The notes: a model not told the origin generated them from the letters alone. A stretch of DNA of 64,000 nt from Novipirellula aureliae (GCF_007860185.1 NZ_SJPY01000001.1:1467253-1531252), one strand, 5' to 3'. Numbered from the stretch's first letter, positions 25,575-35,071 are shown. Numbers and translations are program-made.

Positions 25575-25612
25575 CTCGGGAGCATCGGTCGAAATATCGT
25601 GTCTTTATACGA
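25575..25612 (-). promoter_or_regulatory. Shared upstream block of the DUF1559 genes, copy 1
   Basis: Read on the minus strand this block contains GTCGTATAAAGACACGATAT followed by TTCGACCGATGC. About 38 bases match the block at 27820-27858 at roughly 30 positions, and both lie 114-116 bases before the start codon. The TATAAA part may be a -10 and the CGATATxTCG part a palindromic operator. Confidence 0.6.
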
Positions 25613-25814
25613 CACAGTGAGTTTTTCAACCTTTAGATCACCAAGGAAAGAGACAGATCAGCCCAAGACGGGGCGGATCAGGTAAAGCCAAATCTCGCAT
25701 GGAAGAGAAAAAGCAAGGGGGGATACCCAAGAGCAGACCTTTGATGCCAGCGTCTGGAGATGACTGGCTTGCGTGGTCCTGCGTCGAAACGACGCGTCAC
25801 TTCAGAAAGCGATC

Positions 25815-26079
25815 CTAGCCCGGATGATTCATTAGCCGTTTTGCCGATAGCGGCCTGCTGATTTAATCGTTTAACGCTTAGCCGAAGGCGTCAGCTTTTC
25901 CATAAGCGGTCGCCTATGGCTTGGCGTTAAACAATCAGTCGAGTCAAACCGATTAAATCGACAGCCCGCTAACGCCAAAACGGCTAATACGCAGACTGTT
26001 TTTCGAGCAATGAACGTAAACGCTTGAAGGCGTAGACGTTAGCAAAACAATTTGCAAGCCCATGAATCATCCGGGCTAG
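25815..26079. repeat. Long inverted-repeat (MITE-like) element
   Basis: The ends are an 18-base perfect inverted repeat (25815-25832, CTAGCCCGGATGATTCAT, and 26062-26079). Complementarity continues inward with mismatches (ATTAGCCGTTTTGCC against GCCAAAACGGCTAAT; GATTTAATCG against CGATTAAATC), so most of the 265 bases could fold into one hairpin. No open frame is inside. It looks like a non-autonomous mobile or REP-type element. Confidence 0.75.
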
Positions 26080-26285
26080 CGAGGCTGGGGTCGTGCCGAG
26101 CTTGTTATGAACCTTGGGTCAACTCACTGGCCTGCGAGAGAGAACGCAGGCATTATTCCGACTGAGAAAGCATGCGGTGGCTTCGACATTTTAGTCCGCT
26201 GTGATAGCCGCGACTAAGTTGCTATCACGCCCCCATTCTGCGGAGCAAACGCTATTGCTCCTGTCCATTTTTGAGGCTTGAGGGT

Positions 26286-26468
26286 CTACATCCCTTCTTC
26301 CTTGAGTTCTTCCCTCATCGCAGCGGCTCGTCTTTCGACACTCGCGGCGCGTTCTTCAATCTGATCTTGAGTGACCTCCATCACTTCTGGCTCGGAACCT
26401 CCGCCACATCCAGACAACAGTGGCAACGAGACGAACGCGATCAATCCGATCAATGGTAATAGTTTCAT
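26286..26468 (-). CDS. Small lipoprotein of the second DUF1559 cassette
   Basis: A 60-residue predicted lipoprotein: MKLLPLIGLIAFVSLPLLSGCGGGSEPEVMEVTQDQ. The lipobox LSGC is canonical, followed by a Gly-rich linker and a charged helix (IEERAASVERRAAAMREELKEEG). It is similar in design to the 55-residue lipoprotein at 23995-24162 and likewise follows a DUF1559 gene on the minus strand. A GGAG ribosome-type site lies before the start. Function unknown. Confidence 0.85.
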   Translation of the reverse strand: MKLLPLIGLIAFVSLPLLSGCGGGSEPEVMEVTQDQIEERAASVERRAAAMREELKEEGM

Positions 26469-26501
26469 AGGGGGATCTCCGTTAAAATACTGACGTAAAA
26501 G

Positions 26502-26529
26502 ACGCTGACCGCGTAAAAGCGATCAGCGT
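26502..26529 (-). terminator. Hairpin between DUF1559 gene 2 and lipoprotein 2
   Basis: On the minus strand an 11-base stem (arms ACGCTGATCGC and GCGGTCAGCGT, one G-T pair) with a six-base loop is followed by CTTTTACG. It is terminator-like and could make the lipoprotein less abundant than the DUF1559 protein, or serve as an RNA processing site. Confidence 0.55.
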
Positions 26530-26558
26530 TACAATGGCTACCGGAAACTGAAAGTGTC

Positions 26559-27734
26559 TTAAAAATCTTCGTCGATCACTTCCTTCGCAGCCCGCGTGCC
26601 GAGCGCTCCCCAAAGCCCATAAGGGCTCGGGGCACCGGCGGTGTTCAAGAAGATGTTGCCAGCCGTAGAATCCCCGGCCTCGATTGAGTCCGTAACGAAT
26701 CGAACCGCACCATCGCCCATCAAGACGTGGCAACCGCCCTGATGCTGACTCGACATCGTTGCGGTGATAACGGTATGGTACGCGTTGGGACGCCCACATA
26801 TTTCGGCGTTGGGGGGGAGTATCGTCATCACGCCCGTTTGGGTCGCCGATGCATGAGCCCACTGATACCCGCGATGTCGGTCCGATTGACTGGCTTGGGG
26901 AGCATCGAGCCAATAAGTAGGCCGCTCGGGATCGATCAAGCCGCGGCACTGCAATGGATTCTTTCTTGGCCAAAGAAGCCCCTTGCCGTTGCTCCCAAAT
27001 ATATCATCACCTGATACTGCTCCACGCTTGTCGCTATCTCCCAAGTAGGTGATGATTTCCCCCATCGCGATCGTATTGGACAAACCATCCAAGCAGCCGC
27101 GGAAGCGGGTGCTATAGTGGAATCTGAACAAACCACGCTGCGCCGCCTGAGCATGCTCTCCGAAAACCGCTTCACTGTCGTCCACAATGGGATGCTTCAC
27201 CAATGAACTACACCATGTTGAGTCACCCAAACAAGCCGCGTAGTTGGTCCGACCCAACGATGGAAGGCCGGAACCTGGATCACTGGGACAGCGAAACGTT
27301 GGGAACTCCGTTCGCCAGGGTTCATACGCCAAATTTTCTGGTGTTGGCCCCATGGCTGGAAACGTTGCGGAGCCGTCATTGTATGGATTGGAAATAATTT
27401 CCCAGGTGGGCTGTTGCTCAATGAAAGGCAGGATGCCCACAAGCATACTGAGTTGCCAGTTGTTATCGGTGACGGAATCCTGCCAGGTATCGTCCCAAAA
27501 GATACGACTTGAGGTGCCGCCGGCCTGCATAGGGAGCTGGTTGAATGCCGAATGGTAATTGTGAATTCCGAGTCCAATCTGCTTGAAGTTGTTGCTGCAA
27601 CTCATTCGCCGAGCTGCCTCGCGAGCCGCCTGAACCGCCGGCAGTAACAGTCCCACTAGGACCCCAATGATTGCGATCACCACGAGCAATTCCACCAATG
27701 TGAAACCGTGATCTGACCTAAACTTTTTCTTCAT
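26559..27734 (-). CDS. DUF1559 pseudopilin-like protein, cassette 2
   Basis: A 391-residue DUF1559 protein paralogous to the one at 24295. It begins [46 protein letters not shown] with the same prepilin leader, and has the same landmarks ([96 protein letters not shown]). Nineteen further in-frame codons upstream are possible but the Met chosen gives the proper leader. The central region differs most from its paralogue. Expected to be exported and cleaved by a prepilin peptidase; role unknown. Confidence 0.93.
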   Translation of the reverse strand: MKKKFRSDHGFTLVELLVVIAIIGVLVGLLLPAVQAAREAARRMSCSNNFKQIGLGIHNYHSAFNQLPMQAGGTSSRIFWDDTWQDSVTDNNWQLSMLVGILPFIEQQPTWEIISNPYNDGSATFPAMGPTPENLAYEPWRTEFPTFRCPSDPGSGLPSLGRTNYAACLGDSTWCSSLVKHPIVDDSEAVFGEHAQAAQRGLFRFHYSTRFRGCLDGLSNTIAMGEIITYLGDSDKRGAVSGDDIFGSNGKGLLWPRKNPLQCRGLIDPERPTYWLDAPQASQSDRHRGYQWAHASATQTGVMTILPPNAEICGRPNAYHTVITATMSSQHQGGCHVLMGDGAVRFVTDSIEAGDSTAGNIFLNTAGAPSPYGLWGALGTRAAKEVIDEDF

Positions 27735-28124
27735 TTTCAATACCCTTAAGAAAAGACGTAAACAGTGATGATGGCATCTCGCCACCCCCATAGCGGGATA
27801 CGCTACTCCTGAAACCTAACTCAGGCGCACCGGCCGATATATCGTGTATTTATAGGACGCAGGGTATTTTTTTGTGATTTTAAGGGGCTTTACACCACTT
27901 TAAACGGCAAAAAGGCGCGTAATTACAGCCCAGAGTGAAGTGGCGATGGTGGGGCTGAGCTTTGCATCGAGCAAGAAAAGCACGCGGATGTGTTTTGTGA
28001 AGGGCCCCCATTGGAACCAAACACATCAATGGAGTACTTGTCTTTTCCCCGGAGGAGGTGCGACCCAGCGAATCCGTCGTCGCATGGTCGCGAATTCATC
28101 TCAGTGCTTTGTCAGGGAAGAGAA
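27735..28124. other. Intergenic region upstream of DUF1559 cassette 2
   Basis: Apart from the conserved block at 27820-27858 and an AT-rich stretch just beyond it (27865-27910), which may be an upstream promoter element, I see nothing in these 390 bases. Confidence 0.6.
27820..27858 (-). promoter_or_regulatory. Shared upstream block of the DUF1559 genes, copy 2
   Basis: On the minus strand this reads GTCCTATAAATACACGATAT then ATCGGCCGGTGCGCCTGAG, matching copy 1 at 25575-25612 in sequence and distance to the start codon. CGATATATCG inside is a perfect ten-base palindrome. Confidence 0.65.
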
Positions 28125-31100
28125 TTAGGATTCGATACGCTTCGATTCAGGTTGCTCAGAGGCCTGTTTCGTGAAACGTCGTAGCAAGACGTAGAACACA
28201 GGTGTTAAGAATAACCCGAACAGCGTCACGCCCAACATGCCACTGAATACCGCTGTGCCTAGAACGCGGCGCATCTCGAAACCGGCGCCGGTGGCGATCA
28301 ACAAAGGAATGACGCCCAAGATGAACGAGAACGCTGTCATCAGAATAGGTCGCAGGCGCAGTCGACACGCTGCAATCGCGGCATCATAGCGATTCTTACC
28401 AGCGTCTTCTTCCGCTTTGGCAAACTCGACGATCAGAATCGCATTCTTACACGCCAATCCAATCAAAACGATAAACCCAATTTGCGTCAGCACGTTATTG
28501 TCCATGCCGCGAAACCAAACGCCGATCAAGGCAAACAGCAAACACAACGGTACGATCAAAATGATCGCCAACGGCAGCAGCCAGCTTTCATATTGAGCCG
28601 CCAGCGCTAAGAACACGAACAAGACAGCCAGCGGGAACAGATAAATGATCGTGTTGCCCGCCATCTTCTCTTGGTAGGCGATTTCGGTCCATTCGTAGCC
28701 AAAGCCAGCTGGCAACGTCTCGTCGGCAAGATTCTCCATTGTTCTCAGCGACTCGCCGGTACTGAATCCAGGTACGGTCGAACCGTTCAGGTCGGCTGCG
28801 GGGAATAAGTTGAAGCGAACAATGCGATCCGGTCCCGCCGTCGACTTGACATCGACCAGCGAGCCGAGCGAAACGGTTGCCCCGCGTGCACTGCGAGTAC
28901 GGATTCGCTCGATGTCATGAGCGTCATCGCGAAACTGGGGTTCCGCCTGGGCCGTCACACGGTAGGTACGACCCAGGAAATTGAAATCGTTGACATACAT
29001 CGAGCCGAGATAGATCTGTAGAGCATCGAACACATTGCCGACCGGAACGTCCAACATTTGAGCTTTGGTACGGTTCACGTCGGCATAGACCTGTGGCACA
29101 TTCATTCTTAGGTTTGTGAACACCTGTGCCACGCCAGCCTGAGCAGAAGCTTTTTCTAGCATATCCGCCGTAACTTGGCCTAGCGTTTCGATTCCCGCAC
29201 CGCTGCGGTCTTGGACATACATTTTGAACCCGCCTCCGCGTCCGATACCGCGAATCGGTGGCGGTGGAATGATTAGAATTTGGGCTTCGTTGATTGAGGC
29301 GACTTCGCGGCGCATTTCTGCTACGATCGCATGCACACTGCGGCCACGGGCGGCTCGTTCTTTTGCATCTTCAAGAGGCAAGAACGAGACCGCCGCATTC
29401 GGCTTGATCGTGAAGGTGGCGCCCGATAGACCTGCGATACCTACCGCGTGAGCAACCCCGTCGATCTTGCCGCCGATCTCGGCCACTCGGCGGGTCACCT
29501 TGTCCGTGCGAGCAAGGGACGCCCCATCGGGCAGATTGATCGCGACGATCACGTACCCTTGGTCTTGATCAGGAATGAAGCCAGTGGGCACCAAACCAAA
29601 ACTCAGCCCGGTACAGACGAGCAACAAAACGTAGAGAACCAGCGCGATTCCGGTTTTCTTAACCAGCCGGCCAACGATACCGGCGTATAGGTTGCTGGTC
29701 CAATCAAAGGTTCGGTTAAACAAACGAAACGACCATCCAAACAAGAGGTCCATCCCTTTGCCGAAGCGGCTTTTCGCTGCGTCTTTCGGCTTTAGCAGTA
29801 TCGCACACAACGCGGGGCTGAGTGTCAATGAAACGAAGGTGGAGATCGCGGTCGAGATCGAGATCGTGAGGGCGAATTGTTGGTAGAATTGGCCACTGAT
29901 TCCAGTGATAAAAACGGTTGGTACAAACACAGCGATCAACACCAACGTGGTCGCTATCAATGCGGATCCGACTTCGTCCATCGCTTTGTGGGTTGCTTGG
30001 CGTGGCGTCATCCCTTCGGCAATCAAACGCTCTACATTTTCAACCACAACGATTGCATCATCCACCACGATCCCGATCGCCAATACCAATCCAAACAAGG
30101 ATAGCGTGTTCAGTGTCACACCAATCAATTGCATAACGGCGAAGGTACCGATAAGCGAAATGGGGATTGCAATTACCGGGATGATTGTGGGACGCCAGCC
30201 ATGCAAAAAGAGGAAGACGGTCATGACAACAAATAATGTGGTAAGAAAGAGTGTCGTCATCACTTCGCTGATCGACTCTTCCACATAATCGGTAGGGTTG
30301 TATGCGATCTCGTAACCGATGCCCTGTGGAAAGTTCCCAGCCATGTCCGCCATCGTTTTCTTGACTTCGGCTGCTGTGTCGACGGCATTGGTTCCAGGCC
30401 GTTGATAGATCAGCACTGCGATCGCGGATCGACCATCAAGGTAGCTGAGACGCGAATAGTCCTGCGCACCGAGTTCAATACGCGCGACATCACGCAATCG
30501 AGTGACTCGACCATCGCCACCACGCTTAACGATAATGTTGCTGAATTCATCTTCTTGAATCAATCGACCTTGTGTGGTCACATTCAATTGGAAGTCACCG
30601 GTGTCGCCGGTGGGCGGTTGTCCAATCACACCCGCCGCGACTTGCACGTTTTGGTTGCGGATCGCTTGGACGACTTCGCTGGCAGTCAAATCAACATGGG
30701 TCATCCTTTCAATGTCCAACCAGACACGCATCGCGTATTCGTTTCCTCCAGCGATACGAATTTCACCAACGCCATCTAGTCGCATCAACGCATCGCGGAC
30801 ACGCAAGAAGGCAAAATTGCTAATATACAGGTTGTCTCGACTGTCGTCGGGAGAGTTGAGATGTACGACCATTAACATGTCTGGGATCTGCTTGGTCGTA
30901 GTGACTCCGATTTGGCGAACCTGCTCGGGCAAACGCGATTCGGCGATGGCAACACGGTTTTGCACGAGCACTTGTGCGTCGTCAAGGTCCGTGCCCAGTT
31001 TAAACGTGACCGTCAACTGCATCGTCCCATCACTACTCGATGACGACTCCATATAAAGCATATCGTCCACGCCGTTCATCTCTTGTTCGATCGGCGTAGC

Positions 31101-31289
31101 GACAGTATCTGCGATGACTTGGGGCGTTGCGCCGGGGAAGCTTGCTCGTACCAAGACCGTTGGCGGTGCAACGTTAGGGTATTGCGACACGGGTAACGAG
31201 AAATACGTGATTCCGCCGACTAGCACGAACAAAGATGAGAGGACGGCGGCAAAGATCGGACGCTCGATGAAGAAGTGTGGGAACTTCAT
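28125..31289 (-). CDS. RND multidrug efflux transporter (HAE1 / AcrB type)
   Basis: A 1,054-residue inner-membrane proton-driven efflux pump subunit of the hydrophobe/amphiphile efflux family. It begins MKFPHFFIERPIFAAVLSSLFVLVGG, the usual FFI.RPiFA..l start. The proton-relay aspartates are seen in TM4 (LAIGIVVDDAIVVVEN; Asp410 and Asp411) and the lysine in TM10 (FIVLIGLACKNAILIVEFAK). The porter domain has QNRVAIAESRLPEQV and FPGATPQVI, and the end has FSFILGVIPLLIATGAG with TPVFYVLLRR. Length is as usual. The start overlaps the membrane fusion gene stop (ATGA). No outer-membrane TolC-type gene is next to it. Confidence 0.96.
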   Translation of the reverse strand: MKFPHFFIERPIFAAVLSSLFVLVGGITYFSLPVSQYPNVAPPTVLVRASFPGATPQVIADTVATPIEQEMNGVDDMLYMESSSSSDGTMQLTVTFKLGTDLDDAQVLVQNRVAIAESRLPEQVRQIGVTTTKQIPDMLMVVHLNSPDDSRDNLYISNFAFLRVRDALMRLDGVGEIRIAGGNEYAMRVWLDIERMTHVDLTASEVVQAIRNQNVQVAAGVIGQPPTGDTGDFQLNVTTQGRLIQEDEFSNIIVKRGGDGRVTRLRDVARIELGAQDYSRLSYLDGRSAIAVLIYQRPGTNAVDTAAEVKKTMADMAGNFPQGIGYEIAYNPTDYVEESISEVMTTLFLTTLFVVMTVFLFLHGWRPTIIPVIAIPISLIGTFAVMQLIGVTLNTLSLFGLVLAIGIVVDDAIVVVENVERLIAEGMTPRQATHKAMDEVGSALIATTLVLIAVFVPTVFITGISGQFYQQFALTISISTAISTFVSLTLSPALCAILLKPKDAAKSRFGKGMDLLFGWSFRLFNRTFDWTSNLYAGIVGRLVKKTGIALVLYVLLLVCTGLSFGLVPTGFIPDQDQGYVIVAINLPDGASLARTDKVTRRVAEIGGKIDGVAHAVGIAGLSGATFTIKPNAAVSFLPLEDAKERAARGRSVHAIVAEMRREVASINEAQILIIPPPPIRGIGRGGGFKMYVQDRSGAGIETLGQVTADMLEKASAQAGVAQVFTNLRMNVPQVYADVNRTKAQMLDVPVGNVFDALQIYLGSMYVNDFNFLGRTYRVTAQAEPQFRDDAHDIERIRTRSARGATVSLGSLVDVKSTAGPDRIVRFNLFPAADLNGSTVPGFSTGESLRTMENLADETLPAGFGYEWTEIAYQEKMAGNTIIYLFPLAVLFVFLALAAQYESWLLPLAIILIVPLCLLFALIGVWFRGMDNNVLTQIGFIVLIGLACKNAILIVEFAKAEEDAGKNRYDAAIAACRLRLRPILMTAFSFILGVIPLLIATGAGFEMRRVLGTAVFSGMLGVTLFGLFLTPVFYVLLRRFTKQASEQPESKRIES

Positions 31290-32854
31290 GAGTACTCCCC
31301 CCTCGCTCCGCCATGGTTCGCCGCGGTTTGCCGTTCGCTTTCATGTATTGCGCGAGCAAGCCCTATCCCTAGACCCGATGGTGGATGAAAAAGCCACGCG
31401 GTGTCAGGCAATGGATCAGGAGCTCGCGAAATCCACTCCTCCTCTCGCACGGGTTGATAGGTATCGGGCAATCCATCTTCGACCGCTTCGATCGTACCTT
31501 GAACCGTGCTCACCTTCGCGTCGGGACGTGACTGTAGCAGGCCTTCAATCACCAGCCATTCGTCTCCCACGAGTCCTTGACGAATGACTCGTAGGCCGTC
31601 AACGATCGGCCCCGGTTCGATCGCACGACGTGCGATTTTTCCGTCAACGACCACATACACGTATTGAGACGATTGATCGGTTCCAACAGCCGAGTCGGGA
31701 ATCAACACCGCTTCGTTGGCTGCGCTGCCCGGAACGCGAATCCGAGCGAACATCCCCGGAACCAGCAACTGTTCATCGTTGGGGAAAACGCACCGCGCTC
31801 TCATGCTGGCTGTATTGGTGTCGAATCGATTGTCGACAAAGTCCATATGGCCACGACGCGGGAATCCCTCTTCATCGGCCAACCCGAGGAACACGGGGTT
31901 CTTCGCGATTCGCGAACTTTCCCGATCACCCGATGCTGCCAAACGCATGTACTTCAGCACATCCTGCTCGGTCGTATCAAAAACGCAATAGATTGGTTGA
32001 ATCGACGTAATCGTCGTCAACAGGGATGACGTTACGGTACCACCGGCAATCAAGTTTCCTTTGGTTACTTCTTTGCGACTGATTCGCCCCGAAATGGGCG
32101 CGCGAATCTCGGTGTATTGCAGATTCAACTCCGCCGTTTCGACTCCCGCTTTGGCCAACTCGATTTCGGCTTCGGCGGTAGCAATCGCGGCCTCAGCGGA
32201 ACTCACGCCCGCCTTAACGCCTTCAATGTCTGCTTCGGCCTGAACCAATTCAGCTTCTCTCTCGTCTAATTCTTGCTCCGACGCAGCGTTCCTTTGGCTC
32301 AATCCTCTAATCCGTGTGTGCCGTACATCCGCTAGATTTAGCTGAGCGTCGGATTGTAACGACCGGGCTTTGGCCTGCTCGAGCATCGCCTTGGATTGCA
32401 ATAGACGCGAGTTACCTTGTCGTAGCTTCGCCTTTGCGGCATGAAGTTCGGCTTCAAAAGGTCGCTGGTCGATAACAAATAGTAAGTCGCCTTCCTCGAC
32501 AATTTGGCCTTCGTCAAAATGAACGGATTTTAGATATCCGCCCACGCGAGCACGGATCTCGACCAGATCAACCGCTTCCAAACGTCCGGTGTAAGCATCC
32601 CACTCAACGATTCTCTTCTTCAACGGCTTGGCAACCGTTACACTTGGCATCGGCATTTGTGGTGGACTCGACAGGCCTTCTGAGCAGCCCGTGGTCACAA
32701 GCACGGCCACCGTCACGAACACGCCACAACACAACGCCTGGCCCAGTCGCGTTAGCGGTTTCAAATCCAGATCGTCGCTGCGAACTTCAGGATAAGGGTT
32801 TGGTTGATTCGATAAATTCACACAAGGTCCTATTGTTTGGGGAGTGTTACTCAC
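31286..32854 (-). CDS. RND efflux periplasmic membrane fusion protein
   Basis: A 522-residue adaptor that connects the RND pump to an outer-membrane channel. The GTG start gives a 36-residue leader, a hydrophobic segment and a lipobox TTGC near residue 57, so it is probably a lipoprotein. Domains follow in the order typical of AcrA/MexA: first lipoyl half (RVGGYLKSVHFDEGQIVEEGDLL), a long alpha-helical hairpin rich in Ala/Glu/Lys (about residues 135-245), second lipoyl half (IRAPISGRISRKEVTKGNLI), and beta-barrel and membrane-proximal parts (LVPGMFARIRVPG, VLIPDSAVGTDQSSQYVYVV). It has about 60 extra C-terminal residues. It shares four bases with the pump gene. Confidence 0.93.
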   Translation of the reverse strand: MSNTPQTIGPCVNLSNQPNPYPEVRSDDLDLKPLTRLGQALCCGVFVTVAVLVTTGCSEGLSSPPQMPMPSVTVAKPLKKRIVEWDAYTGRLEAVDLVEIRARVGGYLKSVHFDEGQIVEEGDLLFVIDQRPFEAELHAAKAKLRQGNSRLLQSKAMLEQAKARSLQSDAQLNLADVRHTRIRGLSQRNAASEQELDEREAELVQAEADIEGVKAGVSSAEAAIATAEAEIELAKAGVETAELNLQYTEIRAPISGRISRKEVTKGNLIAGGTVTSSLLTTITSIQPIYCVFDTTEQDVLKYMRLAASGDRESSRIAKNPVFLGLADEEGFPRRGHMDFVDNRFDTNTASMRARCVFPNDEQLLVPGMFARIRVPGSAANEAVLIPDSAVGTDQSSQYVYVVVDGKIARRAIEPGPIVDGLRVIRQGLVGDEWLVIEGLLQSRPDAKVSTVQGTIEAVEDGLPDTYQPVREEEWISRAPDPLPDTAWLFHPPSGLGIGLARAIHESERQTAANHGGARGEYS

Positions 32855-32969
32855 CCTGCCTGTCGCAAAGACTGTACCGTTGATTGAATCTCGAAATCCT
32901 GCTGGTTTTCACGCAAAACGATGAAAGCGTCAAATCGATTGACGAAAGAGAGAGCTTTCAGCACAGCAA

Positions 32970-33005
32970 AAAAGTGTATACCGCGCGCCTCCGGTATACA
33001 CTTTT
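32970..33005 (-). terminator. Intrinsic terminator after the NtrC-type gene
   Basis: On the minus strand a 13-base perfect stem AAAAGTGTATACC / GGTATACACTTTT with a ten-base GC-rich loop runs directly into six T. It lies about 70 bases after the regulator stop and before the efflux genes, so it separates these two units. The A-tract on the other side also allows it to work weakly on the plus strand. Confidence 0.85.
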
Positions 33006-33072
33006 GTGGGCGGCTTCGAGGTCGCTTAAAGGTCGAGCCCTTCGCTACCTTCACATGCCGAAGCAGGTTCGG

Positions 33073-34530
33073 CTACGGATGATCGGTTGTCCGATTTGCG
33101 GTTTTGTCCACTGCAATACCGTGCTTCTTTAATAAGCGATAAAGTGTGCGACGACTAATGCCCAAGGAACGAGCCGCCCGGGCTTTATTGCCTTCGCATT
33201 GCTGTAGCACCGTGACCAGCCGGTCGCGGTGGATTGGTTTGGTTTCCGTCTGATGCACCAAACCTTCACGGTTTGGCAATGCTAACTCCTGCAATGCTAA
33301 CTCCTGCGTGGCTAACTCCTGCGTGGCAGATGGAGAAACAGCTTCGGAGATGGTGGGCGGCAGATTTTTCAGGTGAATCGTATGGTCATCGGCTAGAATC
33401 TTGGCTCGCTCAATCGCATTAATCAATTGTCGAACATTTCCCGGCCAGTGGTATTTTTTCATCGCATCGAGCGTCTGCACGGTGATTCCCCAATCTTCGC
33501 CAGCAAAATGATGGATCAAGTTGGGGATGTCATCTGCTCGAGCTCGCAGCGGCGGCACGCGAAGCGTCATGACATCAATACGATAGAAGAGGTCTTCACG
33601 GAAACGACCTTCATCAACCTCCTTCTGCATATCACGATTCGTCGCGCTGATAATGCGAACGTTTACTTTTCGTTCTTTGACCGAACCGACACGGCGAAGC
33701 GAACCATCTTCCAAGACACGCAACATCTTTGCTTGCAGCGATCCAGCCATTTCGCCGATTTCATCAATGAACAAAGTGCCTCCATCAGCAAGTTCAAACA
33801 AACCTTCCTTGGCTGCGGTGGCACCGGTAAAGCTGCCCTTTTCGTGACCAAACAGTTCGCTCTCGAGCAGATGCTCAGACAGCGCTGCGCAGTTAATCAC
33901 AACCATTGGCTTGTCGGCGACGAGGCTTGCCTGATGCAATGCCCTGGCGACCCTTTCCTTCCCCGTGCCGCTCTCACCTTGAATAAGAATGGGTTTGTTG
34001 GTCGGTCCGGCCCGTTGGATCAATCGAAACACCTCGTGCATTGCTTCGGATTGGCCAATCATGTCGAACGACGGCGTCGAACGTTGGAGAATTGCCTTCA
34101 AGTGCCGGTGTTCTCGTTTCAACCGCCCGGACTTCACCGCTTTCTCAACAACAACGATCAACTCATCCATTTCGATAGGCTTGACAAGATAATCGATCGC
34201 CCCCAACTTCATCGCTTCCACCGCTGTCCTAACGGTCGTCTGCCCAGTCAACATGATAACTTCGATGTCACCATTGGATTCATCGAGATGCCTCAAAACC
34301 TCGATACCGGTCATGTCAGGCATCGATACGTCTAGAATCACGACTTCAAAATCATGCTTTTCGATCATCCCTAGAGCATCGCTACCGCAACCGGACTCTT
34401 GGACCTCATAGCCCCGACGTCCGAAGTTCCGAGCTGTCAACTTGCGGAAACTAGCATCATCATCGACAAGCAACAAGCGAGTCGATTGGGTGTCGAGAGA
34501 TACGTTCGAGTTTAAAATGGTGGATGTCAT
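33073..34530 (-). CDS. Sigma-54-dependent NtrC-family response regulator
   Basis: A 485-residue transcription activator with three domains. The receiver (about 17-130) has the acidic pair in LLLVDDDAS, phosphoacceptor Asp67 in VVILDVSMPDM and Lys in LVKPIE. The AAA+ domain has Walker A GESGTGKE (185-192), the sigma-54-contact loop GSFTGA (232-237, normally GAFTGA), Walker B LFIDEIGE and the WPGNVRQL sensor motif. A Fis-type helix-turn-helix ends the protein (NKARAARSLGISRRTLYRLLKKHG). Between the last two lies a short repeat ATQELATQELALQEL encoded by 15-base units. It is last in the minus-strand regulatory run and is followed by a terminator; its cognate kinase is probably the one at 35072. 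Confidence 0.95.
   Translation of the reverse strand: MTSTILNSNVSLDTQSTRLLLVDDDASFRKLTARNFGRRGYEVQESGCGSDALGMIEKHDFEVVILDVSMPDMTGIEVLRHLDESNGDIEVIMLTGQTTVRTAVEAMKLGAIDYLVKPIEMDELIVVVEKAVKSGRLKREHRHLKAILQRSTPSFDMIGQSEAMHEVFRLIQRAGPTNKPILIQGESGTGKERVARALHQASLVADKPMVVINCAALSEHLLESELFGHEKGSFTGATAAKEGLFELADGGTLFIDEIGEMAGSLQAKMLRVLEDGSLRRVGSVKERKVNVRIISATNRDMQKEVDEGRFREDLFYRIDVMTLRVPPLRARADDIPNLIHHFAGEDWGITVQTLDAMKKYHWPGNVRQLINAIERAKILADDHTIHLKNLPPTISEAVSPSATQELATQELALQELALPNREGLVHQTETKPIHRDRLVTVLQQCEGNKARAARSLGISRRTLYRLLKKHGIAVDKTANRTTDHP
33281..33325 (-). repeat. Three 15-bp coding repeats in the NtrC-type gene
   Basis: GCTAACTCCTGC followed by AAT, GTG and GTG, three units in frame, encode the QELA(T/L) repeats in the linker between AAA+ domain and helix-turn-helix. 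Confidence 0.9.
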
Positions 34531-34593
34531 TCAGTTGAGTCTGTGTCAAAGAGGCCGCTGTTTTGCCATTGTCGCGTAGGCCGTAGAGACATT

Positions 34594-34974
34594 CTAAGTG
34601 ATTGATCGGGCGATCACCCGAGCGAGTTCCTGCAACTCAAACGGCTTTCGAAGAAACTCGATGATGTTCGGATTATTCGTTACCGGCTCGTCATGTGACG
34701 AAAGGATCACAACAGGAACGGATTGAGACTTTGCGATCTGATCGGCTGCTTCGATGCCGCTCATTATCGGCATGCGAATGTCGGTGATGACCAAATCGGG
34801 CCGCTCGGCTCCGCATAATTCAACCAGCTCGCGACCATCGCTTGCACTGCCGACGACACGATGCCCAAGCCGCGGTAACATCCGCGAAAAGTAGCAGCGT
34901 ATATACGCTTCATCATCGGCAACGACAATACGCAGTGACTTGGTTGGTCTGGACGGCAGCCGGATTTCGTTCAT
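34594..34974 (-). CDS. Single-domain response regulator
   Basis: A 126-residue receiver-only protein: MNEIRLPSRPTKSLRIVVADDEAYIRCYF. It has the acidic pair (VADDEA), phosphoacceptor Asp65 in LVITDIRMPIMSG, Ser/Thr in VVILSSHDE and Lys in FLRKPFE, so all catalytic residues are there. With no output domain it may carry phosphate between the histidine kinase upstream and another partner, or act by protein contact. The chosen start gives a 97-base gap after the kinase gene; an upstream in-frame extension would overlap the kinase and lacks sense as a receiver. Confidence 0.9.
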   Translation of the reverse strand: MNEIRLPSRPTKSLRIVVADDEAYIRCYFSRMLPRLGHRVVGSASDGRELVELCGAERPDLVITDIRMPIMSGIEAADQIAKSQSVPVVILSSHDEPVTNNPNIIEFLRKPFELQELARVIARSIT

Positions 34975-35071
34975 TTTCTTTCTATTCAGGAATCGATTCC
35001 CTAGCAAAACTCTCGGAGGGTTACGGCTCCGACAAATGCTATACCGAAAGTCATCATGACATTCGCTAGAC

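Larger units (their letters stand above)
25492..26285. other. Non-coding stretch with promoter block and inverted-repeat element
   Basis: This 794-base gap holds the shared upstream block of DUF1559 gene 1 (25575-25612) and the 265-base inverted-repeat element (25815-26079). I see no credible gene in it. Confidence 0.7.
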
